DNA of 64,000 nucleotides, taken from Burkholderiales bacterium (GTDB lineage: Bacteria; Pseudomonadota; Gammaproteobacteria; Burkholderiales; Burkholderiaceae_C). Position 1 is the first letter of the stretch, and each line of letters begins with the position of its first letter. Below are positions 19,496-27,774 of this stretch, piece by piece. A program made the position numbers and the translations under genes. The stretch is from positions 237,434 to 301,433 of the forward strand of contig JAJUGJ010000001.1 of assembly GCA_029268225.1 (NCBI GenBank), given 5' to 3'. The notes beneath the pieces were generated by a model. That model ran no database searches. It was not told the origin of the DNA and saw only the letters and a list, made by a program, of their open reading frames with translations.

Positions 19496-20467
19496 TCAGC
19501 GCTGGGTCGGCGCATAGTCAACCGGCACCCAGCTGTAGCGGCCCTTGCCCTCGGCGCGCACCTGACCGATGCCGGGGAAGGGCAAATGGGCACCTGCCAC
19601 GGGCAGGGCGTCCTTGGCGGTCCAGCCCAGCACCTTCATGCGGGTGGCCAGGGCCTGGGCGGGCACGCTGTCGAACTCGATGGTCACCTGAGGCTTGGGG
19701 AACTGCACGGCAGCGTTATGCACGATGTCCCCCCACACGAGCAGCTGCTGCCCTTCGGACTGGAACAGGTAGCTGGTGTGACCCGGGGTGTGACCGTGGG
19801 TCTGCACAGGACGCACACCCGGGAGAATTTCATCCGTTCCGGCGTAGGTGCGCAGGCGGCCAGCCTGGACATACGGCGCCACCGAGTTCTGTGCGGCCTG
19901 GAAGAAGCCCTGGGCGGCCGCGGGGGCCTTGGCCATGACGGCCGGGTTGAGCCAGTGGTCGGCGTCCGCCTTCGAGACGTAGACCTGGGCGTTCGGGAAA
20001 GCCATCTGGCCGTCGGCGGTGCGCAGCCCGCCGACATGGTCGCCATGCAGGTGTGTCAGCAAGACGGCGTCCACCTGTTCAGGCTGGTAGCCCGCGGCTT
20101 TCAGGTTGGCATGCACCTGTCCCAGGCTGGGGCCAAAGAGCTGGGCAGCGCCGGCATCGACCAACACCAGTTGCTTGCCGGTGTTGACCAGGAAGGCAAT
20201 CACGGCCGTGGGCGTGGGCGACGCGCGGAAAGAACGCGTCAGCAGTTGCGAGATCTCCTTGGGCGTGGCGTTCTTGAGCAGCTTGCTGTCGAGCTGGATG
20301 CGGCCGTCGTAGAGCGCCGTGACCTCGAACTGCCCCACCATGTGACGCTGATAACCGGGGACCTGGGTACGCACTTGCGGGGCTTCGGCATGGGCCATGG
20401 TGGGCAAGGTGCCGAGGGTCAACAGACTCAGCGTCAGGGAAGGCAACAGGCGTGACAGACGGTTCAT
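19496..20467 (-). CDS. Exported MBL-fold metallo-hydrolase
   Basis: A 323-residue metallo-beta-lactamase-fold hydrolase. A signal peptide (residues 1-27, ending MAHA) is followed by the zinc motif THLHGDHVGG near residue 140 and further ligands in TPGHTSYLF and GDIVHN. The layout matches the periplasmic hydrolases that include lactonases and other quorum-quenching-like enzymes; the substrate cannot be inferred. It is divergent from the MASE1 hybrid kinase. The GC-rich inverted repeat GGCCCTCCC/GGGAGGGCC at 20508-20534 lies in the shared upstream region. Confidence 0.82.
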   Translation of the reverse strand: MNRLSRLLPSLTLSLLTLGTLPTMAHAEAPQVRTQVPGYQRHMVGQFEVTALYDGRIQLDSKLLKNATPKEISQLLTRSFRASPTPTAVIAFLVNTGKQLVLVDAGAAQLFGPSLGQVHANLKAAGYQPEQVDAVLLTHLHGDHVGGLRTADGQMAFPNAQVYVSKADADHWLNPAVMAKAPAAAQGFFQAAQNSVAPYVQAGRLRTYAGTDEILPGVRPVQTHGHTPGHTSYLFQSEGQQLLVWGDIVHNAAVQFPKPQVTIEFDSVPAQALATRMKVLGWTAKDALPVAGAHLPFPGIGQVRAEGKGRYSWVPVDYAPTQR

Positions 20468-20587
20468 GGAGCAGCTCCTGGCGGTTCAATCAAAACGAAG
20501 CAGTCTAGGCCCTCCCCTCCTGGGAGGGAGGGCCACCGGGCCAAAGCCCGATGCCGAAACACGGTTACCGATGCTAAGGTACGGCGC

Positions 20588-23353
20588 ATGTCCACACCAC
20601 CGACTTCGCTTGGGGCGCGCCTGCTGCTCACCTGGCTGATCTACACGGTCACCGGTGTGGCCAGTGTCGCCCTGGCCGCCACCAGCGACTTCGTCTCGCC
20701 GGTGTTTCTGGCCGCCGGCCTGGGCCTGGCTTGCGTGCTGGGTTGGGGCACGCGCATGGTGTGGGCCGTCGGGCTGGGTGGTGCCTCGGTCTCGGTGTTC
20801 TATCACGCCGCCTTGCAGCCTGCCCTGACGCTGCCCGTGATGGTCATGCTGGCGACGGTGGTGGGGGTGGGCATCGGCCTGCAAGCCTGGGTGGCGCAGG
20901 CGCTGACGCGCCGATGGGCCAGCGAAGCGCTGCATCTGGAGCGCCCGGCGCCCATCCTGCGCTTTCTGCTGCTGGCCGGCCCGGTGGCGTGCCTGGTGTC
21001 TGCCAGTGTGGCCACCGCCTCCATGGGCCTGATGGGCAACCTCCCGATGACGGAGGCCCCCCGCTTTTTCCTGGTCTGGTGGGCTGGCGACACGCTGGGC
21101 GTCCTGATCGGTACGCCCATGCTGCTGCCACTGGTCGGCGAACCGGCCAGCCTGTGGCGACCGCGCCGACGCACGGTCAGCATCCCTTTGGTGATCACGG
21201 CCCTGCTGTTGACGGTGGCTGTGCGGCAACTCAGCGCCTGGCACCAGGAACGCGAGCGGGCGGTGTTCGGGCAGGCGGTGGAAGCGACATCGGGTGCCGT
21301 CGAGATGCGTCTGCAAGGCTACTTGCATGCGGTCGAGGCCTTGCATGGGCTGATGGATGCCTCCGAATCGGTGTCGCGCTCGGAGTTTTACCGGGCCACA
21401 CGCTACTGGCTGCAGACCTTGGAGAGTGTGCAGGCGCTGGGCTGGGAAGAACGTGTGACGCGAGCGGATCTGCCTGCATTTGAAGCCGCCCAGCGTCAGG
21501 AGGGTCTGCCCGGCTACCGGGTCTACGATGGTCAAGACCGGCGTGCGCCCACCGGCGAAGAGGTCGTGGCACTGCGTTACATCGAGCCCCAAAGCCAGAA
21601 TCTGCGGGCCCTGGGCTTCAACGTCCTGTCTCGGCCCGAGACCCGCGCGACCTATGAGCGTGCGCGCGACACCGACACCTTGCAGGCCACCCCGGGGTTC
21701 CAACTGATCCAGGAAACGGGCATGCAACAAGGGGTGGTGGTCTACCGACCGGTCTACCACGGCGAACCACGCACGGTGGCAGAGCGCCAGGCTGCGGTCC
21801 GAGGCAGCCTGTTTCTCACACTGCGCATGGACGATGCCCTGACCGCCATCTTGCGTGACATGCCCGCCCACCTTGCTGCCTGCCTGTACGAGCAGGTGCC
21901 CACGGGTGAGCGCCTGTTGGGCGGCTCGCCGGCGTGCGTGCACTTGAATGCCGCGGATCCGCCTCGCCACATCCAGCGGGTGCCGGTGCCGTTTGCAGGC
22001 CAGACCTGGACATTGGCCGTGTGGGCGCGTGCCCCCATCCCCATGGCGGGTGACGGCGCCACGTTCTGGCTGCTCGCAGTCGTGGGCACCTTGCTGGCCA
22101 CCGCCCTGGGCACCCTGCTGCTGGTGATGACGGGCCATGCGCGTCATCTGCAAGAAGCGATACAGGAGGCACGTCGCCTGCACGAGGCGGCCGATCAGGC
22201 CAACCGGGCCAAGTCGGAGTTCCTCTCTCGCATGAGCCATGAGCTGCGCACACCGCTCAATGCCGTGCTGGGTTTTGCGCAGGTGATGGAGCTGGACAGC
22301 GCCTCCCCTCTGCCCGCCTCGCAGCGCCATCGGGTGCAACAGATCCAGCAAGCTGGCTGGCATCTGCTGGACATGATCGACGATGTGCTGGACATCTCTC
22401 GTGTGGACAGTGGCACCATGCGCCTGAACTGCCAAGCCATGCCGGTGGCCGACGCGCTGGCAGCGGCACTGAACCTGGTAGAGGACAAGGCCCAGAGACA
22501 GGGCATCAGCCTGCAAGGGCCCGGCACCGTGCCGGCACACTGGGGGGTGCACGCCGATGCCACGCGCCTGCGCCAGATCCTGACCAACTTGCTGAGCAAT
22601 GCCATCAAGTACAACCGCCCCAACGGCCGTGTGACCGTGAGCGTGACACGGGATGCCGAGGGCACCCCTGTGCCTCGCTTGCGCATTGCCGTGTCGGACA
22701 CCGGCCTGGGTTTGAGCCCATCACAGCAGGCGCAACTGTTTCAGCCCTTCAACCGTCTCGGGCGCGAGCGCAGTCAGACCGAAGGCACGGGCATCGGCCT
22801 GGTCATCAGCCAGCATCTGGCGGAGCTGATGCAGGGCTCGCTGGAAGTGCAGAGCCGCGAAAATGAGGGCAGCACCTTCACCCTGGTGCTGCCGACCTTG
22901 GACCTGAGCCCCCCTGCGCCACACACCGAACAACCCGGCCAGGACACTCGCTCCACCGCTGACGCCACGGCGCCCCATCATGTGCTGTATGTCGAGGACA
23001 ACGCCACCAACGCCGATCTGGTTCGACAAGGTTTGCACGAGCAACCCGGTTTGAGCGTGTCGGTGGCGGCCAACGCGGAAGAGGCCCTGGGCGTGTTGCA
23101 CAACCCGTCGCGAGGCCCGCGCCCCGACCTGATCTTGCTGGACCTGCACCTGCCTGACGCCTCCGGCCTTGACGTGCTCAAGCTGCTCAAGGCGAACCCG
23201 GACACCGCCCAGATCCCGGTCATCATGGTGTCGGCCGATGCCATGCCCACCCAGATCCAGCATGCCCTGGACGCTGGCGCGCACCGCTACCTGACCAAAC
23301 CCCTGCACCTGCCCACGCTGCGCCAAACCATCGATCAGGTGCTCAAGGGCTGA
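20588..23353 (+). CDS. MASE1-CHASE hybrid sensor histidine kinase
   Basis: A 921-residue membrane kinase. The first ~210 residues are strongly hydrophobic with about seven or eight helices (MASE1-like). A periplasmic CHASE domain (about 225-420; GYLHAVEALHGL, PGYRVYDG, VVYRPVY) ends at a further helix near 495-515. HisKA (SRMSHELRTPLNAVLGF), HATPase (NLLSNAIKYNRPNGR, DTGLGLSP, EGTGIGLVIS) and a receiver domain with Asp in LILLDLHLPDASG follow. Ligands of CHASE sensors are small extracellular molecules; none can be named here. No cognate regulator is adjacent. Confidence 0.9.
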   Translation: MSTPPTSLGARLLLTWLIYTVTGVASVALAATSDFVSPVFLAAGLGLACVLGWGTRMVWAVGLGGASVSVFYHAALQPALTLPVMVMLATVVGVGIGLQAWVAQALTRRWASEALHLERPAPILRFLLLAGPVACLVSASVATASMGLMGNLPMTEAPRFFLVWWAGDTLGVLIGTPMLLPLVGEPASLWRPRRRTVSIPLVITALLLTVAVRQLSAWHQERERAVFGQAVEATSGAVEMRLQGYLHAVEALHGLMDASESVSRSEFYRATRYWLQTLESVQALGWEERVTRADLPAFEAAQRQEGLPGYRVYDGQDRRAPTGEEVVALRYIEPQSQNLRALGFNVLSRPETRATYERARDTDTLQATPGFQLIQETGMQQGVVVYRPVYHGEPRTVAERQAAVRGSLFLTLRMDDALTAILRDMPAHLAACLYEQVPTGERLLGGSPACVHLNAADPPRHIQRVPVPFAGQTWTLAVWARAPIPMAGDGATFWLLAVVGTLLATALGTLLLVMTGHARHLQEAIQEARRLHEAADQANRAKSEFLSRMSHELRTPLNAVLGFAQVMELDSASPLPASQRHRVQQIQQAGWHLLDMIDDVLDISRVDSGTMRLNCQAMPVADALAAALNLVEDKAQRQGISLQGPGTVPAHWGVHADATRLRQILTNLLSNAIKYNRPNGRVTVSVTRDAEGTPVPRLRIAVSDTGLGLSPSQQAQLFQPFNRLGRERSQTEGTGIGLVISQHLAELMQGSLEVQSRENEGSTFTLVLPTLDLSPPAPHTEQPGQDTRSTADATAPHHVLYVEDNATNADLVRQGLHEQPGLSVSVAANAEEALGVLHNPSRGPRPDLILLDLHLPDASGLDVLKLLKANPDTAQIPVIMVSADAMPTQIQHALDAGAHRYLTKPLHLPTLRQTIDQVLKG

Positions 23354-23381
23354 TCGCTCGGCCGCCGGGGTCGGGGGGGGC

Positions 23382-25244
23382 TCAACGCGGGGCGTACTCG
23401 GGCACCAGTTCGTGCAGGCGGTTGCGCAGCACGGCCGGCGTGGCGGCGCTGTCGTCGTTGGCCAAGGCCATCAGGCGGGGCAGCCAATCGGACGGCAACT
23501 CACCCCGCAGTTGCGCCAGACGCAGGCGCGGATGCGGCGTGGGCAAGGTGGTGTCGGCATCGGCCAACAGCTCTTCGTAGAGCTTCTCGCCGGGACGCAG
23601 GCCGCTGAAAACGATGGGGATCTCGGCCTCGGTGTGACCGCTCAGGCGGATCAGTTCGCGCGCCAGGTCGGCGATCTTCACCGACTTGCCCATGTCCATG
23701 ACGAACACCTGCCCACTTTCGGCCAGGGAGGCCGCCTGCAGCACCAGTTGCGCGGCCTCGGGGATGGTCATGAAGTAGCGGGTGATCTCGGGATGGGTGA
23801 CGGTGACCGGCCCGCCCTTGGCGATCTGTTCCTTGAACTTGGGGATGACGCTGCCGCTGGAGCCCAGCACATTGCCAAAGCGCACGGCCATGAAGCGCGT
23901 ACCGGTGCCCTGGGCGGCCCAGTGCGAGATGACCATTTCGGCCGCGCGCTTGGTTGCGCCCATCACATTGGTGGGGTTCACCGCCTTGTCGGTGGAGATC
24001 AGCACGAAGCGCTGCACCTTGGCCTCGGCTGCGGCCTGCGCCGCCAGGTAGGTGCCCAGGGTGTTGTTGCGCAGCGCGATCCAGGCGTTGTCGTCCTCCA
24101 TCAGCGGCACGTGCTTGTAGGCTGCCGCGTGGAAGACCAGATCGGGCTGGTGCGTGGCCATGGCGCGGCGCAGCGCGGCCAGGTCCTTGACGTCGCCCAC
24201 CAGACGCACCAGAGGCAGGTGCGGGAAACGCTCGCCCAGGTCCTGCTCGACCTGGTAGAGCGCGAACTCGCTGAGCTCGAACAGCACGATGCGGCTGGGG
24301 CCGAAACGGGCGATCTGGCGGCACAGTTCGGAGCCGATGGAGCCGCCCGCGCCGGTCACCATCACGGCACGGCCGCTGATCAAGCTGGACACTGCCAACT
24401 CATCGAGCTTGACGGGCTCGCGGCCCAGCACGTCTTCGGGCTGGATGTCGCGCACACGGTCAATGCGGGTGCCGCCTTCGCGCAGTTCATCGGCCGAGGG
24501 CACGGTGACGACCGGCAGCCCGGTGGCCGCCGCCAGCGCCAGCACACGCTTGCGTTGCGCCTGGGTGGCGGCCGGCATGGCCAGAATCAGGTGGGAGACA
24601 TCGGCCAGGTTGGCGCGATCGGTGAGCAGGTCGAGCCCGCCCCAGACCGTGACGCCGGCGATGCGGCTGCCGTGCTTGCGTGGATCGTCATCGAGCAGAC
24701 CCACCACCGTCCAGCTGCGATGCTGGATGCCAGCGATCAGCAACTTGGCCGCGGCCCCCGCGCCCAGCACCAGGGCACGCTGACCGTTGTCCTGGGCGCC
24801 CGTGCGCCGCGCCCGAGACGACTCGCTGAGCATGCGCACGGTCATGCGCGCGAGCGACAGGCCGATCAGCGTGAAAACGGGGTGCAGCGCCAGCACGGCA
24901 CGTGGCACCTCGTTGAGCTGCGCCATCAGGATGACGACGGCACAGGCCAGACCAGCGCCGAGGCAGACCCAGGCCAGGCGGGTGATGTCAGGAAAACTGG
25001 AGTAGCGCCAGCTGGCACGCGGCACGCCCAGGGCCCAGGAGACGGTGCTGTAGACGGCGATCACGCCAAGGAGCACAGCCCAGTCGTAGGACGGCCGCTC
25101 GTGCAACCAGCGTTCGACCCCCATGCGAAACAGGTAGGTGGCATGCCAGGCCAGCAGGATCAGGAGGGCGTCGGCGAGCATGACCACGCCTTGACGACGG
25201 GGACGCAGTTGATCCAGAACGCGGTTCAGGGAGTGCCAAAGCAT
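23382..25244 (-). CDS. WbpM/CapD-type UDP-GlcNAc 4,6-dehydratase-like membrane protein
   Basis: A 620-residue nucleotide-sugar dehydratase for surface polysaccharide synthesis. Four membrane helices occupy about residues 1-145, then a first Rossmann-like domain (ALVLGAGAAAKLLI), then the catalytic SDR domain with VTGAGGSIGSELCRQI and the TDKAVNPTNVMGATKRAAE motif, in which Met replaces the Tyr of ordinary SDR enzymes as in WbpM. Usual products are UDP-4-keto-6-deoxy sugars for O-antigen or capsule. The ATG at 25244 (MLWHSLNRVLDQ) is preferred over upstream in-frame starts. No other polysaccharide genes are nearby. Confidence 0.9.
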   Translation of the reverse strand: MLWHSLNRVLDQLRPRRQGVVMLADALLILLAWHATYLFRMGVERWLHERPSYDWAVLLGVIAVYSTVSWALGVPRASWRYSSFPDITRLAWVCLGAGLACAVVILMAQLNEVPRAVLALHPVFTLIGLSLARMTVRMLSESSRARRTGAQDNGQRALVLGAGAAAKLLIAGIQHRSWTVVGLLDDDPRKHGSRIAGVTVWGGLDLLTDRANLADVSHLILAMPAATQAQRKRVLALAAATGLPVVTVPSADELREGGTRIDRVRDIQPEDVLGREPVKLDELAVSSLISGRAVMVTGAGGSIGSELCRQIARFGPSRIVLFELSEFALYQVEQDLGERFPHLPLVRLVGDVKDLAALRRAMATHQPDLVFHAAAYKHVPLMEDDNAWIALRNNTLGTYLAAQAAAEAKVQRFVLISTDKAVNPTNVMGATKRAAEMVISHWAAQGTGTRFMAVRFGNVLGSSGSVIPKFKEQIAKGGPVTVTHPEITRYFMTIPEAAQLVLQAASLAESGQVFVMDMGKSVKIADLARELIRLSGHTEAEIPIVFSGLRPGEKLYEELLADADTTLPTPHPRLRLAQLRGELPSDWLPRLMALANDDSAATPAVLRNRLHELVPEYAPR

Positions 25245-25317
25245 GATGGGAGGCGCGCGGGAAGGCAAAAAAGAAGCGGCAACCCGCCATTGTGCCTCCG
25301 CGCACGACAATGCGGGG

Positions 25318-25563
25318 ATGAGTGACCCGCACGACCTCCCTCCCCTGCCGACCTTGCCGACCGGCGAATACGAGCACTACAAACGCCTGCGCTACCGGGT
25401 GCTGGGCGTGGTGCGCCACAGCGAAACACTCGAGCCCCTGGTGCTGTACCAGCCGCTGTATGGCGAGCAGGCACTGTGGGTGCGACCGTATGCGATGTTC
25501 GTGGAGGAGGTCGAGGTGGACGGATGGCGTCGGCCACGCTTTGCACTGGTGCAGCCAGACTGA
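25318..25563 (+). CDS. DUF1653 domain protein
   Basis: A small cytosolic protein of 81 residues with the DUF1653 pattern: GEYEHYKRLRYRVLGVVRHSETLEPLVLYQPLY, then LWVRPYAMFVEEVEV. Function is not established for the family. It is a single-gene unit, divergent from the dehydratase and convergent with the ferredoxin. Confidence 0.85.
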   Translation: MSDPHDLPPLPTLPTGEYEHYKRLRYRVLGVVRHSETLEPLVLYQPLYGEQALWVRPYAMFVEEVEVDGWRRPRFALVQPD

Positions 25564-25587
25564 AGCCGGCGCTGCCTTCCGGCGTGA

Positions 25588-25857
25588 TCAGGGACGGCGC
25601 ATCACCAGATCGCTGGTGGCCTCGGCCACACAGGGCAGGATGCATCCCCACTCTTTCTCTTCGGGTGTGAGCCCGGGCCAGTCAATGCGGTAGCGCACGC
25701 TGCCCACCTCCACTTGCGCCAGACAGCTGCGACAGCTGCCATTGCGGCAGGAGCGCGGCCAGTCCACCCCAGCCGACAGCGCAGCCTCCAGCACGGTCTG
25801 CCCCGGCGCCTGCTCGAAGCTGCGCGCTTCGTCCGACAAGGTGATGCGCACGCTCAC
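25588..25857 (-). CDS. Plant-type [2Fe-2S] ferredoxin
   Basis: An 89-residue electron carrier with the plant-type cluster motif C-x4-C-x2-C (CRNGSCRSC) and the distal Cys in GCILPC. There is no ATG in frame; GTG at 25857 (VSVRITLSDEAR) or the GTG two codons later are the plausible starts, both giving a complete beta-grasp domain. It follows the small lipoprotein gene by 13 bases. The redox partner is unknown. Confidence 0.8.
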   Translation of the reverse strand: MSVRITLSDEARSFEQAPGQTVLEAALSAGVDWPRSCRNGSCRSCLAQVEVGSVRYRIDWPGLTPEEKEWGCILPCVAEATSDLVMRRP

Positions 25858-25870
25858 AGCCGGCTCGCGA

Positions 25871-26110
25871 TCAAGGTTGGGGGAAAGGCTCACCCGCGTC
25901 GACGCGCGGCGCCTCGTCCTCGTCCGGCTCGTCATCCGAACCTGCCACGGCCTTGACGCCGGCCGCTGTGACATCCACGGCCGTGCCCACCACAGTGGCC
26001 CCGACACTGACGGTGGTGGCCACCACCGTGACCGCGGCATCGGCCACAGCCAGCACGGAGCAACCCGACAGACAGGCCACGAGAGAGAGGATCAGGGCCA
26101 GACGGCGCAT
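25871..26110 (-). CDS. Small putative lipoprotein
   Basis: A 79-residue protein starting MRRLALILSLVACLSGCS, with lipobox LSGC. A Val/Ala/Thr-rich middle (AAVTVVATTVSVGATVVG) and a very acidic tail (SDDEPDEDEA) follow. A GGTGGAG lies seven bases before the ATG. Similar short NF038104-like lipoproteins occur widely in betaproteobacteria without known function. The 143 bases upstream, to dinB, hold its promoter region and nothing else seen. Confidence 0.72.
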   Translation of the reverse strand: MRRLALILSLVACLSGCSVLAVADAAVTVVATTVSVGATVVGTAVDVTAAGVKAVAGSDDEPDEDEAPRVDAGEPFPQP

Positions 26111-26253
26111 GGGGACTCCACCAACAACGAAGAACAGCAAGCAAACGCGCGCACCGACACAAGGCCAGGCGCTGGCGTACGGCGTTGGCGCCCAAGCGAG
26201 CGATGGCCTACGCCAACGGGGCGCCATTGTCGCCGCGAACGCCCCCCGCGCGC

Positions 26254-27459
26254 TCACACCTCGTCAAACAGCGGCAGGCTGTAAGGGGCGTCAGGCTCGG
26301 TCACCGTGAGCTGGCCATCGCCGGGCACCAGTGATTCCATCTTCACGCCCAGCAGACGCAGGCGCCGGTTCAGCGGCACGGTCTTGAGGCAGCGCCCTGC
26401 CCACAGGCGGATGGTGGCCGCATCGCGGGTGGGCTGGGGCAGCGTGAGGCTGCGGGTGACGATCTTGAAGTCGTCGTAGCGCAGCTTGATGCCCACGGTG
26501 CGTCCCGCGTAGTTCTTGCGCACCAGGTCGCTGGCCAGCTGTTCGCACAGACGCGTGAAGATGGGGCCGAGCTGGGTGCGGTCGTCGCGCGGATGCAGGT
26601 CGCGCTCGAAGGTGGTTTCGCGGCTGATGGACTTGGGCTCTCGCCAGGTGACCACCGGGCGGTCGTCGCGGCCATGGGCGGCCTCGTGCAACCAACTGCC
26701 GTAATGGCTACCGAAGGCACTGACCAACTCGTGCGCGGGGCTGGCCGCCAGCTCGCCAATCGTGCGCAGGCCCATGGCCGCCAGGCGTTCGGTGGCCTTG
26801 GGGCCGATGCCGTTGATGCGGCTGACCGGCAAAGGCCAGATGCGGGTGGGCACCTCGTCGTGCATCAGCACCGTGAGGCCGTCGGGCTTGTCCAGGTCGG
26901 AGCTGATTTTGGACAGCAGCTTGTTGGGCGTGACGCCGATCGAGCAACTCAGCCCGGTGGCCTCGCGCACCGCTGTCTTGATGCGCTGAGCCAGGGCGCG
27001 CACCCCGCCCAGCGGGTCGCCATCCACAGCCTCTTGCGCGCCGGGCACGTCGGTCAAATCCAGGTAGATCTCGTCGATGCCGCGGTCCTCCATCACCGGC
27101 GCGATGGCCGTGACCGCCGCCTTGAACAGGCGCGAGTGGTGGCGATAGGCCTCGAAGTCCATCGGCAGCAAGATGGCGTCGGGCGCCAGCGCCGCCGCCT
27201 TCATCAGGCCCATGCCGGAGTGCACACCCAGCGCCCGCGCCGGATAGGTGGCGGTGGTGATGACGCCGCGGCCGGCGTAGTCGCGCAGACGCGCAAAGTC
27301 GTCGAGCGACCGCGGCGCGGTGGCCGAGGGGTTGCGTCGAGACCCGCCGATGACGACAGGCAGGCCCTGCAGCTGCGGGTAGCGCAGCAGTTCGACCGAC
27401 GCGTAGAACGCGTCCATGTCGAGATGGGCAATGAGACGGCGGGGCGCGGTCGTGTTCAG
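26254..27459 (-). CDS. dinB: DNA polymerase IV (Y family), probable non-ATG start
   Basis: A translesion polymerase of the DinB family. Visible are DMDAFYASVELL, the YRHHSRLF region, the catalytic pair in IDEIYLDLT, the HhH region INGIGPKATERLAAMG and a complete little-finger domain. The first in-frame ATG (27417) is the Met of the DMDAFY motif and would remove the essential metal-binding Asp just before it. The family N-terminus RRLIAHLD is encoded upstream, so translation must begin at a non-ATG codon. CTG at 27459, overlapping the stop of the flagellar-type gene, is the best candidate; ATT at 27432 is an alternative. Confidence 0.88.
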   Translation of the reverse strand: MNTTAPRRLIAHLDMDAFYASVELLRYPQLQGLPVVIGGSRRNPSATAPRSLDDFARLRDYAGRGVITTATYPARALGVHSGMGLMKAAALAPDAILLPMDFEAYRHHSRLFKAAVTAIAPVMEDRGIDEIYLDLTDVPGAQEAVDGDPLGGVRALAQRIKTAVREATGLSCSIGVTPNKLLSKISSDLDKPDGLTVLMHDEVPTRIWPLPVSRINGIGPKATERLAAMGLRTIGELAASPAHELVSAFGSHYGSWLHEAAHGRDDRPVVTWREPKSISRETTFERDLHPRDDRTQLGPIFTRLCEQLASDLVRKNYAGRTVGIKLRYDDFKIVTRSLTLPQPTRDAATIRLWAGRCLKTVPLNRRLRLLGVKMESLVPGDGQLTVTEPDAPYSLPLFDEV

Positions 27460-27755
27460 GCCTTGATGTCGAGCAGGCTGCCCATCATCTGCTGGTCGGC
27501 CTGGATGCTGCGCAGGTTGGCGCGGTAGCTGTACGTCGCCATCTTCTGCTCGATGAGGTCCTTGGCCAGATCGGGACCGATCTCTTGGGCCTGGGCCACC
27601 GAGGTGCTCACGCCGCCCGATTCCTGGCTCTGCTGGTTGACCACCTGGCGCTGGAATTTCTCGGTCTGGACGTTGGCGATGTTGTGGGCGGCCACGTCCA
27701 TGCGGGTCGTGGCCGCATTGGCCCCCGACACACCGATGGCTGAAATGGAACTCAT
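27456..27755 (-). CDS. Small flagellar rod-like protein (FlgC/FlgB-type N-terminus)
   Basis: A 99-residue protein with the N-terminal rod/hook signature SAIGVSGANAATTRMDVAAHNIANVQT and a C-terminal helical segment ending MMGSLLDIKA, the two ends that assemble in axial flagellar proteins. It is shorter than FlgC (about 135). No other flagellar genes are present, so it is probably a stand-alone paralogue. Its stop overlaps the proposed dinB start. Confidence 0.7.
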   Translation of the reverse strand: MSSISAIGVSGANAATTRMDVAAHNIANVQTEKFQRQVVNQQSQESGGVSTSVAQAQEIGPDLAKDLIEQKMATYSYRANLRSIQADQQMMGSLLDIKA

Positions 27756-27774
27756 GGTCGCCTCCGTGATGGGA

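Noticed and set aside
20486..22552. 688-codon open frame opposite the MASE1 hybrid kinase
   Set aside because: Antisense shadow of a well-supported kinase, with His/Gln/Arg-rich composition.
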